Origin: Fimenecus sp045594645
Lineage (GTDB): Bacteria; Bacillota; Clostridia; Oscillospirales; Acutalibacteraceae
DNA length: 26,635 bases
Reading direction: 5' to 3'
Assembly (NCBI GenBank): GCA_045594645.1
Contig: JAZNYY010000092.1
Location: forward strand, 1 to 26,635
A program made the position numbers and the translations under genes. Positions 1-7,981 of this stretch are shown here, piece after piece. How positions within the stretch are numbered: the stretch's first letter is position 1; each line of letters starts with the position of its first letter. A model generated the notes under the pieces. That model had not been told where the DNA came from and did no database searches. It worked only from the letters and a program-made list of their open reading frames with translations.

Positions 1-111
1 TTCAAGGCTATGAGAAAGTTAGCTTCTGAGCACCCCGCAGAAAAGGTTGGCGAAGAAGTTAGAAAGCTTTATAGCTGGAACAACGAAGAAGATAAGTTTA
101 TAAATAACTAA
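1..111 (+). CDS. C-terminal end of an unidentified protein, possibly a group-1 glycosyltransferase (partial)
   Basis: An open frame enters from the left edge and stops with TAA at 109-111, giving 36 residues. The peptide is charged and helical, with a stretch reading EEVRKLYSW about 14 residues before the end. A terminal helix followed by Tyr-Ser-Trp is common at the C-terminus of group-1 (GT4-type) glycosyltransferases, so that is a tentative guess only; no catalytic part is visible. A terminator follows 19 bases after the stop. It is transcribed toward the minus-strand ilvB gene and separated from it by the terminator and a palindromic repeat cluster. Confidence 0.6.
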   Translation, partial: FKAMRKLASEHPAEKVGEEVRKLYSWNNEEDKFINN

Positions 112-130
112 ATTCTAAATACATAAATTA

Positions 131-163
131 AGAGTACGGAACGAAAATTCCGTACTCTTTTTT
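131..163 (+). terminator. Rho-independent terminator of the left-edge gene
   Basis: An 11-bp perfect stem (131-141 with 148-158) with a six-base loop is followed by a run of T. It lies 19 bases after the stop codon of the partial plus-strand gene. Confidence 0.9.
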
Positions 164-180
164 ATTTTATCCACTAATAT

Positions 181-320
181 TGTAGGGGCGATTCACGAAT
201 CGCCCGTCGAAGTTTGCGGTATCACTTTTTCGGTCGCTTCATGAAGCGACCCTACATAGTTACTACTTCAAATTGGATTGATATTAAACAACGAGGGACG
301 CCGAGTCGGCGTCCCCTACA
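181..320. repeat. Palindromic intergenic repeat cluster with terminal inverted repeats
   Basis: The segment starts with TGTAGGGG (181-188) and ends with the exact inverse CCCCTACA (313-320). Inside are three GC-rich hairpins: 186-205 (8-bp stem), 232-251 (near-perfect palindrome) and 295-315 (9-bp stem, 3-base loop). A second copy of the terminal motif, CCCTACA, ends at 256, so 181-256 can also be read as a self-contained 76-bp element with 7-bp inverted ends. It encodes nothing. It resembles the small palindromic, MITE- or REP-like repeats scattered through gut Clostridia genomes; that it is multi-copy here is inferred, since only one cluster is in the window. Confidence 0.75.
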
Positions 321-331
321 AATTGTGTTAT

Positions 332-2035
332 TTATTTTTTATTTTCACAATCCATTGGACAGGTTGAGCAGTCGCCCATCATAATGTCGTTGACTGTTTT
401 GCCTGCTGGAATCATAGGCAATACGCGTTCATCCTTATCGATTGCACATTCAATCCAAACGGGACCGTTCTGTTTGAGTGCTTCTGCAAAGGCGTCTTTA
501 AACTGTGCGATTGTTTCGGCATAATAGCCTTTTGCGCCAAAGCCTTCTGCAAGCTTTACGAAATCTGTTTTACGGTGTGGGTCAGTTTCTGAAAAACGCT
601 TACCGTAGAAACATCTTTGCCACTGACGAACCATACCCAAAACCTTATTATTCATAATAACTGTGATAACGGGAAGATTATAGCTTACCGCTGTGCAGGC
701 TTCGTTTAAATTCATATGGAACGAGCCGTCACCTGTGATATGTACAACCTTTTTAGCGTCACCCAAAGCAGCTTTTGCGCCAATTGCCGCGCCGTAGCCA
801 TAGCCCATTGTACCCAAGCCACCGCTTGTTAAGAAACCGCGTGGATTGATATGGTGAACATACTGAGCCGCCCACATCTGATGCTGACCGACATCGGTTA
901 CAACAACGGTATCCTCCCCTGCCATATCACAGATTGCGCCGATTAACTGATGGGGCAAAATCTGTGAATCATCGTCAACAGGTTTATAATCAACTGCTTT
1001 ATAGCCTTCAAGAGTTTTAAGCCATTCTGCTCTGTCTTTATTTTCAATAAGCGGTAAAAGATTTTCGAGAACCTTTTTAACATCGCCGATTACATAATGG
1101 TCAACAGCGACATTCTTATTAATTTCGCTGAGGTCAATATCAATCTGAATAATAGTTGCTTTTTTTGCGAAATCGTTTGTATCAAGTGCAACACGGTCAG
1201 AAAAACGAGTACCGACTGCAACAAGCACATCTGCATCGTCAACGGCTTTATTTGTTACATAACCGCCGTGCATACCTAAAAGTCCGAGGTTAAGCGGATT
1301 GTTATATCCGATTACACCTGCCGCCATAAGAGTGTGGCATGATGGAATGTTGGCTTTTTCTACGAGCTCAAGGGCTAATTCTGACGCATTTGAAGAAACA
1401 ACGCCACCGCCGAACATAATAACAGGCTTTTTAGCCTTATTTATGATTTCGGCAACCTTTTTGAGTTCTTCTGCATTGATAACTGTTTCGTCTTTAATAA
1501 CAATTTTCTCTTTGTGCTCAAAATCGGTTACTGCCGCAGTAACATCCTTTGTAATATCAATGAGAACGGGGCCTTTTCTGCCCGTATTGGCAATACGGAA
1601 CGCGTCACGGATTGTGTCTGCCAATTCATCAACATTCTGTACCATAAAGTTATGCTTTGTAATAGGCATTGTGATACCTGTGATATAAACCTCTTGGAAG
1701 GCATCACGGCCGATAAGCCCTGAGCCAACATTACCTGTGATTACAACCATTGGAACGCTATCCATATAAGCGGTTGCTATACCAGTTACCAAGTTTGTAG
1801 CACCGGGACCGCTTGTTGCAATACACACACCTGTTTTACCCGTTGCACGAGCATAACCGTCAGCCGCGTGTGAAGCACCCTGCTCGTGTGCAGACAAAAT
1901 ATGCTTAATCTTATCACTATATTTATAAAGAGCATCATAGATGTTAAGGACTGCGCCACCCGGATAACCGAAAACGGTGTCAACTCCCTGCTCTATTAAA
2001 ACTTCAGCTAAAATCTCTGAACCATTAAGTTTCAC
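332..2035 (-). CDS. ilvB: Acetolactate synthase, large (catalytic) subunit
   Basis: This TPP-dependent enzyme condenses two pyruvates to 2-acetolactate, or pyruvate with 2-oxobutyrate, the first common step of valine, leucine and isoleucine synthesis. The 567-residue product has the TPP-activating glutamate in AHEQGA (E51), the TPP-binding GDGSF (435-439) ending in NN (462-463), and a central FAD/ADP-type domain. A GTG at 2035 is preferred as start: GGAG lies 8 bases upstream and the protein then begins MKLNGSEIL, as the family usually does. The in-frame GTG at 2044 overlaps that GGAG. The C-terminus carries a CX2CX3C cluster (C556, C559, C563), which is unusual for the family. No ilvN regulatory subunit, ilvC or ilvD is adjacent. 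The gene has its own promoter, and no leader long enough for a T-box is visible. Confidence 0.96.
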   Translation of the reverse strand: MKLNGSEILAEVLIEQGVDTVFGYPGGAVLNIYDALYKYSDKIKHILSAHEQGASHAADGYARATGKTGVCIATSGPGATNLVTGIATAYMDSVPMVVITGNVGSGLIGRDAFQEVYITGITMPITKHNFMVQNVDELADTIRDAFRIANTGRKGPVLIDITKDVTAAVTDFEHKEKIVIKDETVINAEELKKVAEIINKAKKPVIMFGGGVVSSNASELALELVEKANIPSCHTLMAAGVIGYNNPLNLGLLGMHGGYVTNKAVDDADVLVAVGTRFSDRVALDTNDFAKKATIIQIDIDLSEINKNVAVDHYVIGDVKKVLENLLPLIENKDRAEWLKTLEGYKAVDYKPVDDDSQILPHQLIGAICDMAGEDTVVVTDVGQHQMWAAQYVHHINPRGFLTSGGLGTMGYGYGAAIGAKAALGDAKKVVHITGDGSFHMNLNEACTAVSYNLPVITVIMNNKVLGMVRQWQRCFYGKRFSETDPHRKTDFVKLAEGFGAKGYYAETIAQFKDAFAEALKQNGPVWIECAIDKDERVLPMIPAGKTVNDIMMGDCSTCPMDCENKK

Positions 2036-2043
2036 TTTTCTCA

Positions 2044-2047
2044 CTCC
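2044..2047 (-). promoter_or_regulatory. Ribosome-binding site that decides the ilvB start
   Basis: GGAG on the minus strand lies 8 bases before the GTG at 2035. The longer open frame starts at a GTG that overlaps this same GGAG and has no site of its own. Confidence 0.65.
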
Positions 2048-2099
2048 AAGTATTTGCTATTAGTTACAACGCTTTAATGCGTGAAAATATTTAATATAT

Positions 2100-2128
2100 A
2101 TTCTATACTATTTATTTAAAAAAATCAA
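2100..2128 (-). promoter_or_regulatory. Candidate sigma-A promoter of ilvB
   Basis: Minus strand: TTGATT (2128-2123), 17-base spacer, TAGAAT (2105-2100). It sits between the ftsH terminator and ilvB and gives a leader of roughly 57 bases, too short for a T-box. Confidence 0.55.
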
Positions 2129-2140
2129 TCTAAAATCAAC

Positions 2141-2172
2141 AAAAAAAGCAACAGAATTAACACTCTGTTGCT
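2141..2172 (-). terminator. Terminator of the rnj-to-ftsH operon
   Basis: On the minus strand a 9-bp stem (2172-2164 with 2155-2147) with an 8-base loop is followed by a run of T. It begins about 19 bases after the ftsH stop. Confidence 0.9.
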
Positions 2173-2190
2173 CTTTTCATTTATGCAATT

Positions 2191-4161
2191 TTATGCATTA
2201 TCGCTGTTTTCAGTAGTTTCTGCTGAATTCTCGGGGTTTTCTTCAGCCACTTCTACAGCTTCTGAAACTTCTCCTGCTTCAGTTTCTTCGAGAGTTACCT
2301 CTTCTTTTTCTTCGGGTAATTCGCCTTTTTCCATAAGAGAAACGAATTGCTCTTCATTAACCTTTTCAAGCTTTACAAGAGTTTCCGCAAGAAGATGAAG
2401 CTGGTCAATATGCTCTGAAAGAATTTTTTCTGTTCTTTCATAAGCCTCGTTTATAATCTTTTCAACCTCTTCGTCAATAATTGCAGCCACATTTTCAGAA
2501 TAGTTTCTTGTGTGGTTGTAGTTTTTGCCGAGGAACACCTCGTCATTATCAGAGCCGAAAGCGATTGGTCCGAGCTTTTCGCTCATACCGTATTTTGTAA
2601 TCATCTTACGGGCAATTTCAGAAGCGCGCTGAATGTCATTTGACGCACCTGTTGAAATGTCGTTGAAGATAATTTTTTCTGCAACACGGCCGCCGAGAAG
2701 TGACACGATATCATCAAGCATACGGGATTTCATCATATGCATTTCGTCTTTTTCGGGAGTATAGAGGGTAAATCCGCCCGCCATTCCGCGAGGAACAATT
2801 GAGATATGTGTTACGGGGTCTTTATTTTCAAGGTAGTAGGAGGAAACAGCATGACCTGCCTCGTGATAAGCTGTAATTCTCTTATCCTTTTCAGTAATCT
2901 TGCGTGATTTCTTTTCGCTACCGATTACAACCTTCATTGTAGCTTCTTCAATTTCTTCCATTGTAATAGACAAAAGCTTTCTTTTTGCCGCAAGAAGTGC
3001 CGCTTCATTAAGAAGATTTTCAAGGTCTGCACCTGTAAACCCAACTGTTGTTGCCGCAATCTGATGCAAATCAACATCGGGAGCCAATGGCTTATTCTTT
3101 GCGTGCACCTGCAAGATTTCTTCTCTGCCCTTAACATCGGGATATCCTACTGTTACCTGACGGTCAAAACGGCCGGGACGAAGAAGTGCGGGGTCAAGAA
3201 TATCGGGACGGTTAGTTGCAGCAATAACAATTACGCCGTCATTTGCACCAAAGCCATCCATTTCAACAAGCAACTGGTTGAGTGTTTGTTCACGCTCGTC
3301 ATGTCCGCCACCCATACCTGCACCACGGTGACGACCAACAGCGTCAATTTCGTCAATGAAAATGATTGAGGGCTGGCTCTTCTTTGCTTCTTTAAACAAA
3401 TCACGAACACGAGAAGCACCGACACCAACATACATTTCAACAAAGTCTGAACCTGAGATTGAGAAGAACGGTGCATTCGCCTCACCTGCTACTGCACGGG
3501 CAAGAAGTGTTTTACCTGTGCCGGGAGGGCCGACAAGAAGCACACCCTTGGGAATTCGTGCACCAAGCTTTGAGAATTCGTCGGGATTTTTAAGGAATTC
3601 AACAAGCTCTGTAAGCTCTTCTTTTTCTTCATCAGCACCCGCAACATCTGCGAAGGTTACTTTTTTAGCCTCGTCATCGGGACGCTTTACACGGGCTTTA
3701 CCGAAATTCATTGCGCGGTTATTCTCACTTGAAATTGATGTGTTCATCTTTCTGAACATAATTACCATAAGAAGAATAAGACCTGCTGTTGAAAGAATCA
3801 ATGGCAACATACTTGAAAGCCATGCACCTGATTTGCCTGCTTCAAGATTATATTTAATAGAATTTTCGGGATTTGCGTCATTATGAGCGAGAATACCCTC
3901 GTGAACATCGTTGATGAAAAGGTCAACGCTTGGCAAATCATAAGTATAAGTTTTGTCGTCTTTCCAAAGCTTATATTTAAGCTTTCCGCTTGATATTACA
4001 ACCTCAACCTCTGACACCTTATCCTCGTGGAAATACTGAATAAGCTCTGAATATGTGAGGTCGGGCTCTTTACTTTCTTCCTGATACATAAAGACAAATC
4101 CCACAAAGAGAAGGGGTATCAAGATGTAAGGAATTAATGTTTTCCAGTTAATTTTTTTCAA
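2191..4161 (-). CDS. ftsH: ATP-dependent zinc metalloprotease FtsH
   Basis: This membrane-bound AAA+ protease degrades misassembled membrane proteins and regulatory proteins at the cytoplasmic face. The 656 residues show the full family order: a first membrane helix (about 9-26), an extracytoplasmic domain (about 30-112), a second helix (about 117-136), Walker A GPPGTGKT (211-218), Walker B IIFIDEID (266-273), the second region of homology (315-334), the zinc site HEAGH (433-437) and the third ligand region GASND (D509). A glutamate-rich, probably disordered tail fills 617-656. The start is a TTG with GGAG 12 bases upstream, a slightly long spacing; no ATG fits before the first helix. It is the last gene of the operon, in the classic tilS-hpt-ftsH order. 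Confidence 0.97.
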   Translation of the reverse strand: MKKINWKTLIPYILIPLLFVGFVFMYQEESKEPDLTYSELIQYFHEDKVSEVEVVISSGKLKYKLWKDDKTYTYDLPSVDLFINDVHEGILAHNDANPENSIKYNLEAGKSGAWLSSMLPLILSTAGLILLMVIMFRKMNTSISSENNRAMNFGKARVKRPDDEAKKVTFADVAGADEEKEELTELVEFLKNPDEFSKLGARIPKGVLLVGPPGTGKTLLARAVAGEANAPFFSISGSDFVEMYVGVGASRVRDLFKEAKKSQPSIIFIDEIDAVGRHRGAGMGGGHDEREQTLNQLLVEMDGFGANDGVIVIAATNRPDILDPALLRPGRFDRQVTVGYPDVKGREEILQVHAKNKPLAPDVDLHQIAATTVGFTGADLENLLNEAALLAAKRKLLSITMEEIEEATMKVVIGSEKKSRKITEKDKRITAYHEAGHAVSSYYLENKDPVTHISIVPRGMAGGFTLYTPEKDEMHMMKSRMLDDIVSLLGGRVAEKIIFNDISTGASNDIQRASEIARKMITKYGMSEKLGPIAFGSDNDEVFLGKNYNHTRNYSENVAAIIDEEVEKIINEAYERTEKILSEHIDQLHLLAETLVKLEKVNEEQFVSLMEKGELPEEKEEVTLEETEAGEVSEAVEVAEENPENSAETTENSDNA

Positions 4162-4201
4162 TTTAGTTTTTCACTCCAGTGATTTAATGTGTATATACCT
4201 T

Positions 4202-4744
4202 TTATTTTTCGTAAACTGCGGGCTTCAATGCACCCACAAACGATAGATTTCTGTATTTTTCATCATAGTCAAGACCATAGCCGACAACAAATGCGTCGGG
4301 AATTTGTGCACCCGCATAATCTGCCTTTACATTCGCTTTGCGTCTTTCGGGTTTGTCAAGCAAGGTGCAGATTTTGATGCTGTTGGGATTTCTTGCAGAA
4401 AGCACCTTCATAAGATATTCAAGAGTAACTCCGCTATCAAGAATATCTTCAACAATTAACAAATCGTTACCGCTGACAATTTCATTATCAAGGTCTTTGA
4501 TTATTTTAACCACGCCCGATGTTTTTGTGCCCGAGCCATAGCTTGAAACTGACATAAAGTCTATCTGGCAAGGAATTTTAATTGCACGCATAAGGTCAGC
4601 CATAAATATTACTGAGCCTTTAAGAACGCTAACAAGCACAAGATTTTTATCTTTATAATCTTCGGTAATCTGTGCACCGAGGCGTTCTACAATATTTTTT
4701 AATTCTTCTTCAGAAAGAAGCACCTTCTCAATATCATTTAACAT
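4202..4744 (-). CDS. hpt: Hypoxanthine phosphoribosyltransferase
   Basis: A purine salvage enzyme that joins hypoxanthine (and usually guanine) to PRPP, giving IMP or GMP. The 180-residue protein has the normal family length. It shows the LKG loop (41-43), the flexible-loop SSYG (67-70), and the PRPP-binding signature with its acidic pair, IVEDILDSGVT (97-107). The ATG at 4744 follows the tilS stop by one base, and its GGGGG ribosome site lies within the last codons of tilS, so translation is probably coupled. The tilS-hpt-ftsH order is widely conserved in Firmicutes. Confidence 0.96.
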   Translation of the reverse strand: MLNDIEKVLLSEEELKNIVERLGAQITEDYKDKNLVLVSVLKGSVIFMADLMRAIKIPCQIDFMSVSSYGSGTKTSGVVKIIKDLDNEIVSGNDLLIVEDILDSGVTLEYLMKVLSARNPNSIKICTLLDKPERRKANVKADYAGAQIPDAFVVGYGLDYDEKYRNLSFVGALKPAVYEK

Positions 4745-4745
4745 T

Positions 4746-6080
4746 TTATTTATCCCCCAAATTAATTATTTCCACAAATTTTTCAGTAGTCTCATCGGCT
4801 TTATAATATTCACTTACGCCGAAAAGCTCTGTCCAGATAATACCCTCATTATCTGAAAGTATTAACATTTTTGAGCGGTCGCAAACGGGTATCTTTGCCT
4901 CATTTAAAAGCTTTTTAAGAGTTTTTGTTCCTCTGTTTAAAGGCTTATAGCTATCGCCCTCACGACGATTACGCACAAAAACATCACTTGATATTTTATC
5001 ACAATCTATAAATTTGTCTATATTTTTTATATTAAGTTTTTGTAAATCTTTTTTGTCAATAATATTAACTGAATAAACACCGACGGGCGTTGCGACTTGC
5101 TGACTTTTAAACTCTAATGATATTTCAAAACCTTCAGCAGTTAGAGGCTCATTAAAATACAATTTTTGACGCTCAGCAAATGCCGTAATATTACCTCCGA
5201 GGCTCGTTTTACCTCCGTTTTTGATAATATGGTTTACTGCTGAAATATACTCTCTGCTTATATTTTTAATATTCTGTTCTTTCAAAATTAAAGAAATAAC
5301 TTGATTTTTCACCGCTTTATGACAGCTTTCAAGCAATGAGAAATCATAATAATCATTTTTTCTCACCTTTAAAAGTAAATCCTTTGCAGAAGTCATAATA
5401 TAATCATCTGCTATTTTCACAGAGTCAATACATTTTAAAAATGCTTTGTCAAATGATGGATTTAATTCAAAAAGCAATGGCAAAATATTATGGCGGATTT
5501 TATTTCTTGTGTATTCGTCACTTAAATTTGTGCTGTCTGTTACATACTCAAGATTATTTTCAGTTAAATATTCTTCAATTTCTGCCCTTGTGCAATCAAG
5601 CAAGGGGCGAATATATTTTTCTCTTGTATAGGGAATTCCGCAAAGCCCAGAAAGAGATGAGCCACGAGCCAAATTAAAAATCAAGGTTTCAGCATTATCA
5701 TTAAGATTGTGTGCCGTTGCAAGCCTTTCACACTCTACCTTCTCAAAGCACTCATAACGAAGTCTTCTTGCACACTCTTCAATACTCTCGCCTGTTTTTT
5801 CTGCTTCGGCGGGAACATTTATATTAAATGAAACAAATTCGACACATAGCTTTTTGCAGAGTTTTTTTGAAAAATCAAGGTCACGGTCAGCCTCAACACC
5901 GCGGATACCGTGATGAATATGAACTGCTTTAATTTTTTGAATACCTAATTTGTCTTTATTTGTTACAAGGATATGTAAAAGTGCAACAGAATCAGCACCG
6001 CCGGAAAGTCCTACTCCGACAGTGTCACCCGATGAAATCATTCGGTGTTCCGATACTGTTTTTAAAACTTTAGATATCAT
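4746..6080 (-). CDS. tilS: tRNA(Ile)-lysidine synthase TilS
   Basis: TilS attaches lysine to C34 of the CAU-anticodon tRNA(Ile), so the tRNA reads AUA and is charged with isoleucine. The 444-residue protein starts with the N-type ATP pyrophosphatase domain, P-loop SGGADS (26-31). It also has the HHGIRG segment and a TAHNLNDNAET motif, a clostridial-looking variant of the usual AHHxDDQAET. A TilS C-terminal domain carries NRREGD and LKKLLNEAKIP. The ATG at 6080 was chosen over a longer frame to 6131: AAAGG and AAGG precede it closely, the protein then begins just before the ATP-binding fold, and the start overlaps the last 11 bases of dnaB, implying coupled translation. Confidence 0.94.
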   Translation of the reverse strand: MISKVLKTVSEHRMISSGDTVGVGLSGGADSVALLHILVTNKDKLGIQKIKAVHIHHGIRGVEADRDLDFSKKLCKKLCVEFVSFNINVPAEAEKTGESIEECARRLRYECFEKVECERLATAHNLNDNAETLIFNLARGSSLSGLCGIPYTREKYIRPLLDCTRAEIEEYLTENNLEYVTDSTNLSDEYTRNKIRHNILPLLFELNPSFDKAFLKCIDSVKIADDYIMTSAKDLLLKVRKNDYYDFSLLESCHKAVKNQVISLILKEQNIKNISREYISAVNHIIKNGGKTSLGGNITAFAERQKLYFNEPLTAEGFEISLEFKSQQVATPVGVYSVNIIDKKDLQKLNIKNIDKFIDCDKISSDVFVRNRREGDSYKPLNRGTKTLKKLLNEAKIPVCDRSKMLILSDNEGIIWTELFGVSEYYKADETTEKFVEIINLGDK

Positions 6081-7446
6081 CCTTAATCCTTTCAAGAGTG
6101 GAGAACATTGTGAACTCGGGGTTCCAAGCAACCTTTACGGTTTCAGTTGAGCCGTGTCTGTTTTTACCTACGATTACCTCTGCAATATTTGCAGTTGGAC
6201 TTTCGGCATCATCATCTTCACCATTTTTATAGTAATCTTCACGGTGAAGCATCAAAACGATATCAGCATCCTGCTCAATTGAGCCCGATTCACGCAAATC
6301 TGTCATCTGCGGACGGTGGTCACTTGCATTTTTAGCAACACTACGCGACAACTGTGAGCAGGTTACAACGGGAACATTAAGGTCTTTTGCCATCATTTTA
6401 AGGCTACGGGTAATTTCTGAAACCTCATTAACACGGTTATCAGTTCTTTTTGTACCAGACATAAGCTGAAGATAGTCAATAACAATGCAATCAACATCTT
6501 TTGTACGAAGTGCGCGGGCTTTCATTTCAGGAACATTGATACTTGCAGTATCGTCAAAATAAAGCTCACAATTCACAAGATTTTGAAGTGCAAGTCCAAG
6601 CTTTTCCCAATCGGCGTCGTTAATTTCGCCCGTTCTGAGCTTATTGCTTACAATTCTCGCTTCAGTTGAAATAATACGCTGTGCCAACTGCTCTTTTGAC
6701 ATTTCAAGAGAGAAGAAAAGAACTTTTTTGCCTTTCATTGCGATATTTCTTGCAACATTCAAGGCAAAGCTTGTTTTACCCATAGCGGGACGAGCACCGA
6801 TGATTATAAGGTCAGAACGGTGGAAACCGCCACCCAATACCTTATCAAGATAAGAAAAGCCTGTGGGAATACCCATATACTGTTCTTTTTCTTTTGGGTC
6901 GGCACTTGCCAGCTTATTAAGACGCTCAAAAACATCGGACACGATAATATCGCTTACCTTTGATGCGCCCGAAGTGTTCTTGCCACGGCGGATATCATAG
7001 ATTTTCTGCTCTGCCATATCGAGCAAGGAATCGGGAGATTCTGTTCCGCCACTTGTTTTGTCAAGAATTTCGCGAGCGGTGAGCATAAGAGTGCGAAGAT
7101 AATATTTTTCAATTATAATTTTTATGTATGACTCAACATTCTGGGTTGAGGGAACGGCATCTGCAATCTTCATAAGATATGCTTTACCGCCAATATCGTC
7201 ATAGACACCTTCTTTTTTGAGTTCTTCGAGAACTACAAGAGGGTCAATTCTGCCACCCATTGTGTCGATATTGATTATTGCAGTATAAATAGCCTTATGC
7301 TGTGGTAAATAAATATGCTCTATTCTTAACATATCTGTAACAACAGGCAAGCAGGACGGGTCTTTTAAAATTGCACCCAATACTGCCTGTTCAGCATCAA
7401 GGCTGTAAGGAAGATTTAATTCAGTTGAGAAAAAATTGTTATCCAT
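6070..7446 (-). CDS. dnaB: Replicative DNA helicase DnaB
   Basis: The hexameric helicase that unwinds DNA ahead of the replication fork and binds primase (named DnaC in Bacillus). Seen in 458 residues: the N-terminal helical domain starting LPYSLDAEQAVLGAIL, the RecA-like core with Walker A GARPAMGKTS (217-226), Walker B CIVIDYLQ (320-327), and the SGSIEQDAD segment before the C-terminus. No intein is present. Three in-frame starts cluster here: GTG 7470 has no ribosome site, ATG 7455 is only 2 bases from GGAG, and ATG 7446 is 11 bases from it and gives MDNNFF. The last is preferred, not certain. The gene follows rplI in the conserved gdpP-rplI-dnaB order. Confidence 0.96.
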   Translation of the reverse strand: MDNNFFSTELNLPYSLDAEQAVLGAILKDPSCLPVVTDMLRIEHIYLPQHKAIYTAIINIDTMGGRIDPLVVLEELKKEGVYDDIGGKAYLMKIADAVPSTQNVESYIKIIIEKYYLRTLMLTAREILDKTSGGTESPDSLLDMAEQKIYDIRRGKNTSGASKVSDIIVSDVFERLNKLASADPKEKEQYMGIPTGFSYLDKVLGGGFHRSDLIIIGARPAMGKTSFALNVARNIAMKGKKVLFFSLEMSKEQLAQRIISTEARIVSNKLRTGEINDADWEKLGLALQNLVNCELYFDDTASINVPEMKARALRTKDVDCIVIDYLQLMSGTKRTDNRVNEVSEITRSLKMMAKDLNVPVVTCSQLSRSVAKNASDHRPQMTDLRESGSIEQDADIVLMLHREDYYKNGEDDDAESPTANIAEVIVGKNRHGSTETVKVAWNPEFTMFSTLERIKDDI

Positions 7447-7476
7447 AATTATCATTTCTCCATTTTTCACTAAACA

Positions 7477-7519
7477 GTAACCGCTGAGAATTGTGCATAA
7501 GATTGCAATCAGTGGTTAC
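7477..7519. other. Intercistronic hairpin between rplI and dnaB
   Basis: Arms 7477-7487 and 7509-7519 pair over 11 positions with one imperfect pair, around a 21-base loop. No T-run follows on either strand, so it is not a standard terminator. It occupies most of the largest intercistronic gap of the operon (78 bases). An mRNA-processing or stability role is inference. Confidence 0.5.
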
Positions 7520-7524
7520 AAATA

Positions 7525-7965
7525 TTACTCCCCTACCATTACCGTCATTTCTGCTACGATATTTGTGTAGAGCTTAACCTCGATTTTATAAGAGCCGAAG
7601 TTTTTAATATCATCCATTGTGATTTTTCTTTTGTCAACCTTAACCGAAAACTGCTTTTCGATTTCTGCGGCTACTTCTTTTGCGGTTACTGAGCCGAAAA
7701 GCTTGCCGTTATTACCTGCTTTTGCAGTCATTTTTACTGTTTTGCCCTGAAGCTTTGCTTTTGACTCGTTAGCGGCTGCTACCTCAACATCAATTTTATG
7801 CTGATTTGACTGCTCGCGATTGCGAAGCTCTGTAAGGCTCTGTGCATTAGCCTCAACTGCAAGTCCTTTAGGGAAAAGGAAATTTCTTGCATATCCGTCA
7901 GAAGCCTTTACCTTTTGACCTTTTTTGCCTAATCCTTTAACATCTGCTTTCAAAATTACATCCAT
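7525..7965 (-). CDS. rplI: 50S ribosomal protein L9
   Basis: L9 binds 23S rRNA at the base of the L1 stalk and helps hold reading frame. The 146-residue length is typical. The N-terminal signature is clear (GLGKKGQ followed by GYARNFLFPKGLA, within residues 11-37), then a long helix and a C-terminal rRNA-binding domain. The ATG has GAGGT about 7 bases upstream, overlapping the region just after the gdpP stop, 16 bases away. The position between gdpP and dnaB is conserved in Firmicutes. Confidence 0.97.
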   Translation of the reverse strand: MDVILKADVKGLGKKGQKVKASDGYARNFLFPKGLAVEANAQSLTELRNREQSNQHKIDVEVAAANESKAKLQGKTVKMTAKAGNNGKLFGSVTAKEVAAEIEKQFSVKVDKRKITMDDIKNFGSYKIEVKLYTNIVAEMTVMVGE

Positions 7966-7981
7966 TATATATACCTCATTT

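Noticed and set aside
295..315. Hairpin downstream of ilvB as a classical rho-independent terminator
   Set aside because: The 9-bp GC stem is strong, but no T-run follows on the minus strand; it is better described as part of the palindromic repeat.
3356..3886. Long plus-strand open frame (176 codons) opposite ftsH
   Set aside because: It lies wholly antisense to the conserved AAA domain of ftsH, has serine/arginine/proline-rich shadow composition, and resembles no family.
6081..6131. Longer N-terminus for tilS
   Set aside because: It would sit inside dnaB, has no ribosome site, and TilS proteins begin close to the ATP-binding fold; the ATG at 6080 has AAAGG/AAGG just before it.
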